Shown here: in pieces, positions 16,676 to 25,846 of the stretch
How positions within the stretch are numbered: position 1 is the first letter of the stretch
How the letters are laid out: every line of letters begins with the position of its first letter
NCBI RefSeq assembly: GCF_000478275.1
Contig: NZ_ASJB01000082.1
Span: 1-64,000, forward strand
Direction: 5' to 3'
DNA: 64,000 nt
From: Amycolatopsis orientalis DSM 40040 = KCTC 9412
GTDB lineage: Bacteria > Actinomycetota > Actinomycetes > Mycobacteriales > Pseudonocardiaceae
Made by a program: the position numbers and the translations under genes
The notes under the pieces: model-generated
Seen by the model: the letters and a program-made list of their open reading frames with translations, nothing else
What the model was told of the DNA's origin: nothing
Database searches by the model: none

Positions 16676-18466
16676 TCAGGGGAAGTACGGAAGGTGCCAG
16701 GTCAGGACGCTGCCGGTGGGGTGGTGTGGGGCGAGGGTGCGGCGCCCGCCATGGCTCTCGGCCCTGGTGCGTGCCTCGGTCGGACCGCTGTGCCGTTCGG
16801 TGGGGTCGATGCCGTTGTCGGTGATGCCGAGGGTGATTTGTTCGTCGTGGGCGGTGATCTCCACGTCGGCGTGAGTGGCGTTGGCGTGCTGGGCGATATC
16901 GTTCAAGGCTTCGCCCAGTGCCGCCAGTAAGTCGACAGCGAGAGTGGGCGTGGCGTTGCTTTCCAGCTGTCCGGCGAACCGCACACTGGGGGCGAACCCG
17001 AGAGTCTGTGTCATGTCGGTGACGACGTCCAGCAGGCGGCCGCGGAGGCTGATGTCGGCGAGCGGGGTGATGCGGCCGAGCTGGAAGATCGTGTTGCGGA
17101 TCTGGCCGATGGTGGCGTCCAGGTCGTCGATCGTGCCGAGGAGCCGTTCGGCGGCGGGATTCGAGCCAAGACCGGACACGGTTCCCTGGAGTGACAGGAT
17201 GGTCGCGAACAGGCGTTGGATGACGCTGTCGTGCAGATCCGCCGCGATCCTTTCGCGTTCGTCGAACACCGCGACGCGTTGCTGCTCGGCGCGTGCGTCG
17301 GCGAGTTCGATCGCGATACAGGCCTGGTGGGCGAACGATGCCGCCATGTCGAGGTCCTCGGCGGTGAAGGCGGGACGACCGTGCCGCCGCGCGGCGGTGA
17401 TGGTCCCGGTCACCCTCTGGTCACTCAGCGGGACGATCAGGATCGACTCGATGTCCATCCCGGTCGGTGCGTCGGCGGTGGCCGAGGACTGTTCTTGTGG
17501 CCAGGTGCCCAGGAGGGGCCTGCCGGTGGTGTAGACCTGGCCGGAGAGCGAGTCATGGATGGGCACACCGGTGCCGAGCAACGCGGCCGCGGCAGGGCCT
17601 GCCGCGACCTCGACACGCAGGCGCCGGCGGTCATCGTCGGGCCGGGAGATGGTCACGATGTCCGCGTTGGAGGTCCGGCGGCCGTGCTCGGCGACAAGTC
17701 CCAGTGGATCGCTCGTGGCCGGCGTCAGGATCTCGCGGGTGATCGCGGCCGAAGCCTGTAGCCAGTCCTGGCGGGACTGAGCGGAGGCGAACAGCCGGGC
17801 GTTCTCGATCGCGACTCCGGCGGTGGACGCCAGGGCGGTGGCGAGTTCTTCGTCCTCGGCGCTGAACCGGCCCCGGACGCTCTCGGCGAGATACAGATTG
17901 CCGAACACCGTTGAGCGCGCGCGGATCGGTACGCCGAGGAAGCCGTGCATCTCAGGGTGACCCTCGGGGAATCCCGAGGACCGGTCGTCGTCCTCGATCC
18001 GGTCCAGGCGGATCGGATGTGGGTCGGCGATCAACGCGCCGAGCAGTCCTTTGCCCTGGGGCAGGTGTCCGATCCGCCGCACCGTTTCCGGGGGCATACC
18101 CCTGTGAATGAACTCGGCCAGGCTCCCGTCGGGGGCGATCACGCCCAGCGCGGCATAGCGGGCGCCGACCAGGTCGCGGGCCGCTTCCACGACGTGCCGC
18201 AGCACCGCGGGAAGTGTCAGGTCGGAGGTCACCACCCGGTTGGCGCGCAGCAGCCCGCGCAGCCGCCCCTGGGTGTCCAGCACCTCCTGTGCGTGTTCCA
18301 CCATCTGGCCCAGTAGCCGGTCGAGCCCGAGCCGAGGGGCGTCGGGGAAGGTCAGTGGTTCCTCAGCGGCCACCCGCGGCCCGGCCGGGGCGACGCGCGG
18401 CGTCTCTGTCTCCGTGTTCTGTTCGATGACGCGGGGTTCGTGCCGGCCATCGGGCTGCTCGCCCAT
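16676..18466 (-). CDS. GAF-domain sensor histidine kinase (DevS/DosT-like) with degenerate ATP site
   Basis: A 596-residue soluble sensor kinase: N-terminal tail, GAF-A (about 75-225), GAF-B (about 240-390), HisKA_3 helix with phospho-acceptor His412 in ERIAADLHDSVIQRLF, and a HATPase domain. GAF-A contains IGHLPQGKGLLGALIADPHP and FPEGHPEMHGFLGVPI, matching the DevS/DosT segment that carries the haem ligand. The N box is intact (EALNDIAQHANATHADVEI). However, where DNGVG-ID is expected the protein reads DNGIDPTERHSG, and the following SGLxNM-type segment reads SGPTEARTRAESHGG, so ATP binding may be impaired. No partner response regulator is adjacent; the gene diverges from a TrmB-like regulator. 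Confidence 0.88.
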   Translation of the reverse strand: MGEQPDGRHEPRVIEQNTETETPRVAPAGPRVAAEEPLTFPDAPRLGLDRLLGQMVEHAQEVLDTQGRLRGLLRANRVVTSDLTLPAVLRHVVEAARDLVGARYAALGVIAPDGSLAEFIHRGMPPETVRRIGHLPQGKGLLGALIADPHPIRLDRIEDDDRSSGFPEGHPEMHGFLGVPIRARSTVFGNLYLAESVRGRFSAEDEELATALASTAGVAIENARLFASAQSRQDWLQASAAITREILTPATSDPLGLVAEHGRRTSNADIVTISRPDDDRRRLRVEVAAGPAAAALLGTGVPIHDSLSGQVYTTGRPLLGTWPQEQSSATADAPTGMDIESILIVPLSDQRVTGTITAARRHGRPAFTAEDLDMAASFAHQACIAIELADARAEQQRVAVFDERERIAADLHDSVIQRLFATILSLQGTVSGLGSNPAAERLLGTIDDLDATIGQIRNTIFQLGRITPLADISLRGRLLDVVTDMTQTLGFAPSVRFAGQLESNATPTLAVDLLAALGEALNDIAQHANATHADVEITAHDEQITLGITDNGIDPTERHSGPTEARTRAESHGGRRTLAPHHPTGSVLTWHLPYFP

Positions 18467-18860
18467 GGCATCCTCCCTGTCGGGAATCGGTCTTCACTTC
18501 CATCAGCCCGGTATGACGTCGATGGTGACCGGGGTCGAGCGCACAAAGTCTCCGACGTCACCGAATCTGGGACAGGTGACGTCACCAGCGGCGAGGAAGC
18601 GCAAGGGTCCGGGCAGGAATCCCGACGCGCCAGATGCCCGCAGTATCTCACGAACCAGCACAGAACGATATGGTCGTGGCAAATCGTGTTCTCGCCGGAT
18701 CATCGCGGGTACCTGGCCATCACCCCCACGGAAATCCCCGACCACGACCGAGACGATTCTGTCCACAGTGGATGATCTGGGCACGACGTTGTCTCTTTTG
18801 CCCGCCGGAGTCCAGCGGTATGGTCGGACGACGGCGACCGCGGCTGCGGCGGGAGAGAAT
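18467..18860. other. Divergent intergenic region
   Basis: Lies between the kinase (left, minus) and the regulator (right, plus). An open frame runs through it in the regulator's frame, but codon use and the strong GGGAGAG just before TTG 18861 suggest coding begins only there. A GTG at 18768 is an alternative start. I cannot place promoter boxes. Confidence 0.4.
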
Positions 18861-19895
18861 TTGCTGGAAATCATCGGTTTGAGGGAAATCGACGTCGAGG
18901 TCTACGATGCCTTCGCCGGCGCCGGTGCGATGACCGTCGCCGAAATCCGGCGGCGGACCGGGTTGTCCGGACAGCGGCTGCTCCCGGTTCTGCGCGTGCT
19001 GACCGAAAAAGGTTTGCTCACCAAGCTTCCCGGGCAGGCGGAGACGTATTCGGCGGTGCGACCGGAGATCGCGCTGGAGGCGATGCTCCGGCAGAAGGAG
19101 CAGGAACTCGCGAGTGCGCGGCTGGTCGCCGACAGGTTGCGCGAGCGGTACCGGGCGACGTCCGGTGAACGTCCGGTCGATCTCATCGAGGTGATCCACG
19201 GGGATTCGCTCATCGCCGACCGGGCAGATCAGCTGCTGCGCTCGGCCGAGCAGGAGGTCGCGTTCGTCGACAAACCGCCTTACGCGCAGACGCCGAGTGT
19301 GCTGCACCCCGCCGAACGTGACCTCCTCGGCCGGGGCGTGCGGTTTCGCGGGGTTTACGAGCGCAGCGCGCTGGAACTGCACGACCTGGCGTCCGACCTC
19401 GAGGCGGGCCTCGCCCTCGGCGAGGAGGCCCGCGTGGTCACCACCGCCCCGCTGAAGATGATCGTGGTCGACCGCCGGATCGGACTGGTGCCGCTGCGGT
19501 CCGATCTCCCCGAGGTCGGCACGGCACTGGTGATCCACCCGTGCGCGTTGCTCGACGCGCTCAGCGCGGTCTTCTCTTTCCTTTGGCAGAGCGGACTTCC
19601 GCTGCGCCTGCCCGGTTCGGCCGAGCTGGCGGACGTCGCGCCCTCCGACGACGCCCGCCTGCTCGCCTTGCTCACCACCGGATTGCCCGACCGAAGCATC
19701 GCCAAGCAACTCGGCATGAGCTACCGGACGTTCCAGCGGCGCCTCCGCGACCTCATGACCGCCCTCGGCGCGACGACCCGGTTCCAGGCCGGGCTCCAGG
19801 TCGCCACCCGGGGTTGGGTCACCTTGCCGGCGACCCAACCCGCGAGTGAGGAGGACGTCAGCGAAGGCGCGGGTTCACCTTCGCCACGTCCGTGA
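18861..19895 (+). CDS. TrmB-like transcriptional regulator with C-terminal LuxR-type helix
   Basis: About 344 residues. The N-terminal winged helix reads LLEIIGLREIDVEVYDAFAG then MTVAEIRRRTGLSGQRLLPV, like TrmB/sugar-specific regulators. The middle (about 120-250) is a PLD-like or effector-binding domain with ALLTT and FVDKPPY segments. The C-terminus carries DARLLALLTTGLPDRSIAKQ then LGMSYRTFQRRLRDLM, a LuxR-type helix-turn-helix, an arrangement common in actinomycete regulators. I prefer the TTG at 18861 because GGGAGAG lies just before it. Its 3' end overlaps the 3' end of the convergent subtilisin gene by 38 bp, so the two transcripts can pair; it may control that protease, but nothing proves this. 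Confidence 0.75.
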   Translation: MLEIIGLREIDVEVYDAFAGAGAMTVAEIRRRTGLSGQRLLPVLRVLTEKGLLTKLPGQAETYSAVRPEIALEAMLRQKEQELASARLVADRLRERYRATSGERPVDLIEVIHGDSLIADRADQLLRSAEQEVAFVDKPPYAQTPSVLHPAERDLLGRGVRFRGVYERSALELHDLASDLEAGLALGEEARVVTTAPLKMIVVDRRIGLVPLRSDLPEVGTALVIHPCALLDALSAVFSFLWQSGLPLRLPGSAELADVAPSDDARLLALLTTGLPDRSIAKQLGMSYRTFQRRLRDLMTALGATTRFQAGLQVATRGWVTLPATQPASEEDVSEGAGSPSPRP

Positions 19896-22800
19896 GCGCG
19901 TAGGCCCGCTGGACCGTCTGCGTCACGGTGTTGCCGGAGCTGTCCCGTGCTTCCGTCCGCAGCCAGACGAACCCGTCGCTCGCCGCGAGTTGCGGATGGG
20001 TGACCGTCACCGACCACAGCCCGTTCCCGTTCGGCCGGACGGTCGACGCCGTCCAGGTGCGCCCGCCGTCCGCCGACGCCGAGACGCGCAGCTGCGTGAC
20101 CGGCCCGCCGCCCCGCGCGCCGCTGTGCGACCCGGCGAAGACGTCGAAGGTGAACGGGCGCCCGGCCGGTGCGCGGCCGCCGAGATCCAGCGGCAACCGG
20201 TGGTCCAGCTGGATGAGCGGCTGGAAGGAACACGCGGTGCCCGCGTTGTGGCAGGAGAACCCGAGAGGTGCCGCGGCGTCGGACCGTGCCGAGGTGAAGG
20301 TCCACGATGTATCGGTCCTCGGTGCGTGCTGGAACAGCACCCCGCTCGGAGCGCCGACCTGTGCCTGGCCGGGCATCACGTCGGTCACGTCCAGCCGGTA
20401 GGTGGCGGGGGCCGGGGCGAGCCGGAACTCCGGGGCCAGTGCGAGCGGATCGTCCGCATTGGACCGGGGGATCTCGGTGCCGTCCCGGTACAGCCGCGCC
20501 GTGCTCACCGCGAAGTACCGCGCGTTCTCATAGGGATTCGTGTAGTGCCCGCCCGAACCGGCCCCGCCCGTGCCGTCCATCCACTGCAATGCGGGAACGA
20601 ACAGGTCGGGATCCTTGCCACCGCGGCACATCGAGCACAGCACCGTCCAGCCTGCCGCCGTCGCCGGGTAGCGAGCCGGATGGTCGGACGGCAGTTCGAC
20701 CGACCCGCTGTGCAGCGACGCGCGGAACCAGTATTCGTCCGGCCTCGACCGTTCGCCCGCGCGGTAGACGTTCTGCGCGTTCATGGCCAGTGTGGCACGA
20801 CGGCCCGCGGCGTCGTTGCCGGAAAGGGTGACCACGCGTTTCCAGACCAGCCGGTCGTCGGCCGGGCCGGTGTACTCGGTCCACTTGCCCGGCACCGGGA
20901 TCTTCGTGCCCTGTACCGCCTGCGTCTTCCACAGGCCGGTCGGGAAGGCGTACCAGTTCTTCTGCCCGGTCAGCCCCGGTTTTTCGGACTGATAGGCGGT
21001 TTTCGTGGCGACCAGCGACTTCTGGTCGACCCGCCGGACGAGCTCCTTCGGCACACCGTTGGCGTCGAGGTAGCTGAGGTTGTACATCACGTCCGGAGTC
21101 GCGCGCACCAGCAGGCGCACCGAAACAGCACCGGCGGTCCGCAGCTTTTCCCCTTCGTCCCAGCCGAGGGACAGGGTCGGCACGACCGCACTGCTCAGTC
21201 CCGGGATGCTCAGCGAACCCGGTGTGCCGGCGTACGGGATCAACGCCGCCCCGCCCGCGGCGGACACCGCGCGTGCCGCGTTCGCGATGCCGGTGGAGAC
21301 GTCACCCACCGGGTTCGCCGACCCGGCTTGGACCGGAATCCTCACCAGGACGGCCTTTCCGCGGACGTCCAGCCCGGCGAGATCACTCGCGCCACCCGCG
21401 CCGCCGAACACGACCGGCAGCGTTTGTTCACCGGGTGCCTTCGCCGTCAACGTCGGCACGTCGTACGCCGGATTCAGCACGGTGGAGCCGCCTCCGACGG
21501 TCCGCATCTCGACCGCGGTCTGGGCCAGCGTCGCGCTGTCCTGCAACGAAATCGCCCCTGCCGACGTGGCCGCCGCGGGGGTGACGCGGACTTCCCAGCC
21601 AGCACCCGAGACCAGCCCTGCTTCGCCGACGTAGCCGCTCACGCCCGCTCCACCGGGGATCACGCGCCGCAGCATCACCGTGCGGTCCCGAAGGTCGGTG
21701 GGGGTGGGTGTGATCAGCCCCGCCGGGACGGCGCTCGCCGCGTTCAGCGTGATCTCGGCCGGGGCCGTGACGGCGACCTGCGCCGTGCTCATCGCCGACC
21801 AGCGGCGCACCGTCAGCCCGCGCTCCATAACCCAGCCGACTGCCGAATAACGTCCGGCGGGCACGAGCACCCGGCCGACCCCGTCGACCAGGCCGATCTG
21901 GTGGCTGACCTGGTCGAGGAACGGGTCGTTGCGGTTACCCGCACCGCCCGCGTCGTCGATCAGCTGAGCCGACGCGATCTGAGCCGGCCCACCCGCCGAA
22001 TCCCGTACCCGGACCGTCACCGGGAACAGTTCAGCGGCGTTATAGGTGCTTACGGGTGTCCGTACGGCGTTGGTCCCGTCCGAGGTCGTGGCCTCCACGG
22101 CGCCGCCGTAGACGCCTGGCACCCCTTCGCTCGGGTCCACGGCGAGGTCGACGGTGGTGGTGGACTTCGGCGGGATCGACAGGGCCGTCTTCCCCAGGCG
22201 CATCCCGGTGCCCGGGTTGGCGCCGCCGTCCCACGGCCGCACGGTCAGCTTCAGGTTCAGTGCCAGCGGCTGGTCCCCCGCGTTGGTGTAGGACAGCTGC
22301 CGGACGACCTGTCCCGCGGCGTTGGCCGTCCGCTCGTTACGGCCGAAGCTCGCGACGGCGGTGCCGGTCGCCTTCTGCGAGACGGCCCGTGCGACGTCGA
22401 GAAGCCCGGATCCCTGCTCGTACCAGCGAAGACCGACGTCCTTGGCCGTGGTGACGAGCGTGTTCTTCAGTGCCTGCCCGGTGAGCCCTGGCTGCTGCTG
22501 CAGCAGGATCGCCGCGGCGCCGGCGACGTGCGGGGTCGCCATCGAAGTGCCCGATGCCGCGGTGTAGTAGTCGTCCACCGGTTCGCCCATCGCCGTGTCC
22601 GCGGCCCGGCCGGCCACGATCCCGACGCCCGGCGCGGTGATCTCCGGCTTGACCGACGCGTCCCGCAGCCGCGGGCCGCGGCTGCTGAACCAGGCGGCCT
22701 TGTTGTCCCTGTCGACCGCCCCGACGGTGAGCGCGGACGTCGCCGCCCCCGGCGTCGTGACGGTCCGGTCGCCCGGCCCGGAGTTCCCGGCCGCCACCAC

Positions 22801-23928
22801 GAACAAGGTGCCGGACTTCGCCGAAAGCGTGTCGATCTGTTCGCTCAGGGGGTCGGCTCCGTCGCTGACGCCGGCGCCGAGGCTGAGGTTCACGATCTTC
22901 GCGCCCTGCGCGACGGTCCAGTCGATCCCGGCCATGACCTGTGCGGTGTCGGCCTCACCGGAGGCGTCGAAAACCTTGGCCACCATCAGGTTCGCGTCCG
23001 GTGCCATGCCCTTGTACCGGCCACCGGAGGCCGCGCCGGTGCCGGCGATGATCGACGCGCAGTGGGTGCCGTGCCCGTGGCGGTCCACCACGTCGCCTTC
23101 TCCGGTGAAATCGGCCGAGGCGGTCACCTTGCCCACCAGGTCGGGATGGTTCGCGTCGATCCCGCTGTCCACCACCGCGACCGTGGTCCCTTTCCCGGTC
23201 CATCCGCCGCTCCACGCCGACGGCGCGCCGACCTGCGCGGTGCTCCTGTCCAGCGCCACCCGGACCTTCCTGTCCAGCCGGACCTGGGAGATCCCTTGGT
23301 TGAGAACGGGTTTCCCGCCCGGGTCGAACGCGACGAGCGAACGCCAGAACTCGGCGGTCCCCGCCTTCTTGACCTGCACTCCCACTCCGTTGGCCGTGAC
23401 GAGCGGCGTGAGTCGCTGGGTCTGCGGAAGCGTCTTCGCCTTCGCGTCCAGAGACCGCGCGGACAGATCCGCCCGGTCGCCGTAGCGCACTATGACGGGA
23501 ATCGTGGCACTCGCCGCGTCGTCACGCCGGTCTCCGACCAGCGCGGTGACGTTGAACAACTCCGGGCTCAGCAATCCCTTGCCGACGAACGGAAGCGCGT
23601 CCGACGGATACACCATCAGCCCTTCGGCCGTGGTCGTGATCTGGAACGCCGGGCTCGGCCGGTCCGGTCGCACCGCCGGCTCGACCTGTGCGCTGTCGTG
23701 CCCGGCGCCGTCTCGTTCGTAGGTCACCACGTCACCGGTGAGCAACGTGACACGATGGACGTCCGGCCGTCCGGCGGCGGGAGCGGGAGCGGGAGCGGGT
23801 CCCGGGACGGCGGCGGCCGCGGCGGTCGCGGTCACCGGGAGTGGAGAAAGGGCGATCAGTGCGGAGGCCGCCAGAATCGCCAACGGGTGCCGTGCGGGTC
23901 TCGTCGGATGAGGGGAACGGGGGAACAT
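19858..23928 (-). CDS. Large secreted subtilisin-like serine protease (S8)
   Basis: A 1356-residue exported protease. A signal peptide is followed by a propeptide of about 200 residues. The S8 domain shows Asp254 (VAVVDSGIDANHP), His286 (GHGTHCASI), the oxyanion Asn in VVAAGNSGPG and Ser462 (GTSMATPHVAGA). Roughly 800 residues follow: beta-rich segments, a PA-like insert (about 810-870, GLDVRGKAVLVRIPVQAGSA) and C-terminal Ig-like domains ending VQRAYALTDVAKVNPRLR. This fits the long streptomycete-type subtilases that cleave extracellular protein. No sorting signal is seen. The gene overlaps the convergent regulator by 38 bp at its 3' end. A large open frame on the opposite strand is only its GC-driven shadow. 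Confidence 0.93.
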   Translation of the reverse strand: MFPRSPHPTRPARHPLAILAASALIALSPLPVTATAAAAAVPGPAPAPAPAAGRPDVHRVTLLTGDVVTYERDGAGHDSAQVEPAVRPDRPSPAFQITTTAEGLMVYPSDALPFVGKGLLSPELFNVTALVGDRRDDAASATIPVIVRYGDRADLSARSLDAKAKTLPQTQRLTPLVTANGVGVQVKKAGTAEFWRSLVAFDPGGKPVLNQGISQVRLDRKVRVALDRSTAQVGAPSAWSGGWTGKGTTVAVVDSGIDANHPDLVGKVTASADFTGEGDVVDRHGHGTHCASIIAGTGAASGGRYKGMAPDANLMVAKVFDASGEADTAQVMAGIDWTVAQGAKIVNLSLGAGVSDGADPLSEQIDTLSAKSGTLFVVAAGNSGPGDRTVTTPGAATSALTVGAVDRDNKAAWFSSRGPRLRDASVKPEITAPGVGIVAGRAADTAMGEPVDDYYTAASGTSMATPHVAGAAAILLQQQPGLTGQALKNTLVTTAKDVGLRWYEQGSGLLDVARAVSQKATGTAVASFGRNERTANAAGQVVRQLSYTNAGDQPLALNLKLTVRPWDGGANPGTGMRLGKTALSIPPKSTTTVDLAVDPSEGVPGVYGGAVEATTSDGTNAVRTPVSTYNAAELFPVTVRVRDSAGGPAQIASAQLIDDAGGAGNRNDPFLDQVSHQIGLVDGVGRVLVPAGRYSAVGWVMERGLTVRRWSAMSTAQVAVTAPAEITLNAASAVPAGLITPTPTDLRDRTVMLRRVIPGGAGVSGYVGEAGLVSGAGWEVRVTPAAATSAGAISLQDSATLAQTAVEMRTVGGGSTVLNPAYDVPTLTAKAPGEQTLPVVFGGAGGASDLAGLDVRGKAVLVRIPVQAGSANPVGDVSTGIANAARAVSAAGGAALIPYAGTPGSLSIPGLSSAVVPTLSLGWDEGEKLRTAGAVSVRLLVRATPDVMYNLSYLDANGVPKELVRRVDQKSLVATKTAYQSEKPGLTGQKNWYAFPTGLWKTQAVQGTKIPVPGKWTEYTGPADDRLVWKRVVTLSGNDAAGRRATLAMNAQNVYRAGERSRPDEYWFRASLHSGSVELPSDHPARYPATAAGWTVLCSMCRGGKDPDLFVPALQWMDGTGGAGSGGHYTNPYENARYFAVSTARLYRDGTEIPRSNADDPLALAPEFRLAPAPATYRLDVTDVMPGQAQVGAPSGVLFQHAPRTDTSWTFTSARSDAAAPLGFSCHNAGTACSFQPLIQLDHRLPLDLGGRAPAGRPFTFDVFAGSHSGARGGGPVTQLRVSASADGGRTWTASTVRPNGNGLWSVTVTHPQLAASDGFVWLRTEARDSSGNTVTQTVQRAYALTDVAKVNPRLR

Positions 23929-24072
23929 CGAGCCTCACTCTCCTCTGATAGTGCGAAGCGGCCTTGGTCAAGGCCGCCGCGAAGATGTTTTTCAGAGGAT
24001 GAGGCAGGAGTTCCCAGAAGAATATAACTCTTGTTGGCGGTATGTCGCCGTTGGCGAGATCCCGCCATGGAA

Positions 24073-24103
24073 GGGCCCGGACCGCCGACGGCGGCCCGGG
24101 CCC
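24073..24103 (-). terminator. GC-rich hairpin after the lamin-tail protein gene
   Basis: Arms 24073-24086 and 24090-24103 (gggcccggaccgcc / ggcggcccgggccc) pair with one mismatch. It lies 18 bp downstream of the stop at 24121 on the minus strand, with no T tract, as is usual in actinomycetes. Confidence 0.6.
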
Positions 24104-24120
24104 GGTCGTGACGGGTCGGA

Positions 24121-24750
24121 CTACAGACCCGGGGTGCGCAGCTGGAGCGAGAAGTCCTGCCGGTTGTTGTCGGTGTCGGTGCTCAGGATGTTGCGGGTGT
24201 TCGCCGCGTTGAGCTGATCGGTGAGGGCGTTCTCCGGAATCGCGGCGTTGCCTTCACGCGGGGTCACCACGGCGTTGCTGAAGGCGACACCGTCGATCTT
24301 CGCGCCGGACATGTTCTGCAACGCGAGGCCACCGAGGGTCGGGATGCCCTCGACGCTGGCCAGCGTGAACGGAATGACGTAGGTCTGGTCGACGATGGTG
24401 CCGGAGAAGTTCTGCCCGACCAGCACCGCGTACTGCCCGGCGTTGCCCTTGGGCTGCAGGATCGTGCCCGCGGGCAGGACGATCGTGTCGGTCACGACGT
24501 TCGACGGCGAGTAGATGCGGATCGTGTAGCCGCTCACGTCCTGGGGCTGGTTCGAGACGTTGCGCAGCTCGATGAACTCGTCGAGGTTGCCGTTCAGACC
24601 GCGGGTCGAAACCTCGTTGACGACCACGGTGGACGAGGCGAGCGGGGCGGCCTCGGTTCCTTCGCTGTCGCCTGCCGCGTTCGCGACACCGCCCGCCATG
24701 CCCAGTGCCAGCATAGCGAATACCGCGGAGGCGCCCAGAATTCGTCGCAC
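24121..24750 (-). CDS. Secreted lamin-tail-domain (LTD) protein
   Basis: A 209-residue exported protein. The GTG at 24750 follows AAAGGA at good spacing and begins a signal peptide (VRRILGASAVFAMLALGMAG, cleavage near ANA). The mature part is an LTD fold: VVVNEVSTRGLNGNLDEFIE, LRNVSNQPQDVSGYTIRI, then GTILQPKGNAGQYAVLVG. LTD domains occur in exported nucleases and surface proteins and are thought to bind other molecules rather than catalyse. The C-terminus has STDTDNNRQDF, nearly the same as RDTDNNKADF in the second LTD protein at 25249. Two genes away lies the large subtilisin. A role in surface or extracellular binding is an inference. Confidence 0.85.
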   Translation of the reverse strand: MRRILGASAVFAMLALGMAGGVANAAGDSEGTEAAPLASSTVVVNEVSTRGLNGNLDEFIELRNVSNQPQDVSGYTIRIYSPSNVVTDTIVLPAGTILQPKGNAGQYAVLVGQNFSGTIVDQTYVIPFTLASVEGIPTLGGLALQNMSGAKIDGVAFSNAVVTPREGNAAIPENALTDQLNAANTRNILSTDTDNNRQDFSLQLRTPGL

Positions 24751-24829
24751 GGGAATTCCTTTCAACTTGATTGTCGGGGATTTCTCTCGCCGGACCGGGA
24801 GCTTTTGTCTCCCGATGGCGACCACCTAA

Positions 24830-25192
24830 TCATCCGAGAATCGGGGTGCCGCCGGGAAGGGGCCAGTTTTTCGGTACTTTCTCCTCGGCCGGTAATTGTC
24901 CACCGCCGCCCGGGTGCGTCTTCCGCCGCTGCCTTCTCGCGACCGCGGCGGCGAGCTCGAGTTCCTGATCGGAGGTGTCCAGTACGCCACTGAGCCACTG
25001 TCGCCAATACGGACCGGGGATGCGTTTTCCTCGCTCCCAGCGGGAAATGTCTTCTCGGGTGATGCTGTCGTTGCCGGAGAGGGTATGCAACTTCGCGACC
25101 AGATCACCTTGTGACAGGCCTTTCTCGATTCGTTGTCCGGCGAGTAGTTCGCCTAGCGGGGTCGCATCCCCGCATTTGCTGTTCGCGGTCAC
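24830..25192 (-). CDS. XRE-type helix-turn-helix regulator
   Basis: About 120 residues. The HTH spans about 14-72: LGELLAGQRIEKGLSQGDLV, then SITREDISRWERGKRIPGP, where recognition-helix residues are typical of Cro/CI-like proteins in actinomycetes. The GTG at 25192 follows AAAGG and gives the family's usual length; an upstream ATG at 25270 would run into the LTD gene. The C-terminus is a basic, Gly/Pro-rich tail. It sits between two lamin-tail genes on the same strand, so it may control them, but there is no direct evidence. Confidence 0.82.
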   Translation of the reverse strand: MTANSKCGDATPLGELLAGQRIEKGLSQGDLVAKLHTLSGNDSITREDISRWERGKRIPGPYWRQWLSGVLDTSDQELELAAAVARRQRRKTHPGGGGQLPAEEKVPKNWPLPGGTPILG

Positions 25193-25248
25193 GACCGCAC
25201 CTTTCTGGTACCCGCATACAGGTGTGAAACCGGACTGGCGGACGACGG

Positions 25249-25746
25249 TCAGCCGAGCGGCCGTACGCAATCGAAGTCGGCCTTGTTGTTGTCGGTGTCA
25301 CGGCTGACGGCGTCCCTCGCCTGGGCGAAACCGGGACAGGCGACGGCGGCCTGGTCCTCGCGGCAGGGCGACGACGGTGCCCATCCGACGCTGTCGACCC
25401 GGGCTCCGCGCTGGTCCAGCAGCAGCTCGCCGTCCCCGGCGATCGCCTCGACGACCATCTGCGCGGTCCCGCCGAAAGCCTGTCCGGTGATGAGGAAGTG
25501 ATCACCCGCGGGGATCTCGCTCCCGGCGGGCAGGGTGGCCAGTTCGACCGGTGCGGCTCCGCCTGTGCACGCCTGTACGGACCAGCCGCCGATGTCGAGT
25601 GGGATGTGGCCGGTGTTGTGCAGGTCGATGTAACCGGCCGGACCGCCGAGCACCTCATGGATCTTGGCCGACGAAGACCGGACGGTATCCGCGGCGGGGG
25701 TGCCGACGAGCGCGAGGATCAAGAACAGGGAACTTGGCTTCCTCAT
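25249..25746 (-). CDS. Secreted lamin-tail-domain protein (second copy)
   Basis: A 165-residue exported protein with a short signal peptide (MRKPSSLFLILALVGTPAA). The LTD domain follows: KIHEVLGGPAGYIDLHNTGH, IPLDIGGWSVQACTGG, then GSEIPAGDHFLITGQAFGG. Three Cys (ACTGG, PCRED, ACPGF) and a fourth near the end (DCVRPLG) could form disulfides, unlike the Cys-free copy at 24121. It shares the D-T-D-N-N tail motif with that copy. It is the first gene of the set LTD-XRE-LTD. I see no enzymatic motif, so it is probably a binding protein. Confidence 0.82.
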   Translation of the reverse strand: MRKPSSLFLILALVGTPAADTVRSSSAKIHEVLGGPAGYIDLHNTGHIPLDIGGWSVQACTGGAAPVELATLPAGSEIPAGDHFLITGQAFGGTAQMVVEAIAGDGELLLDQRGARVDSVGWAPSSPCREDQAAVACPGFAQARDAVSRDTDNNKADFDCVRPLG

Positions 25747-25846
25747 GACAGCAACGCTAGAAAAACGATCTCGGCGCCACAGGATACGGCGGGTACCGAA
25801 CCTGATCCGGTCTCGGTACTCCCGGTACGTCGCTCACCCATACGAC

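Noticed and set aside
19846..24027. Very long plus-strand open frame opposite the subtilisin gene
   Set aside because: It is a shadow of high GC codon bias; its translation is Arg/Gly/Ala-rich without any domain, while the minus strand encodes a complete S8 protease.
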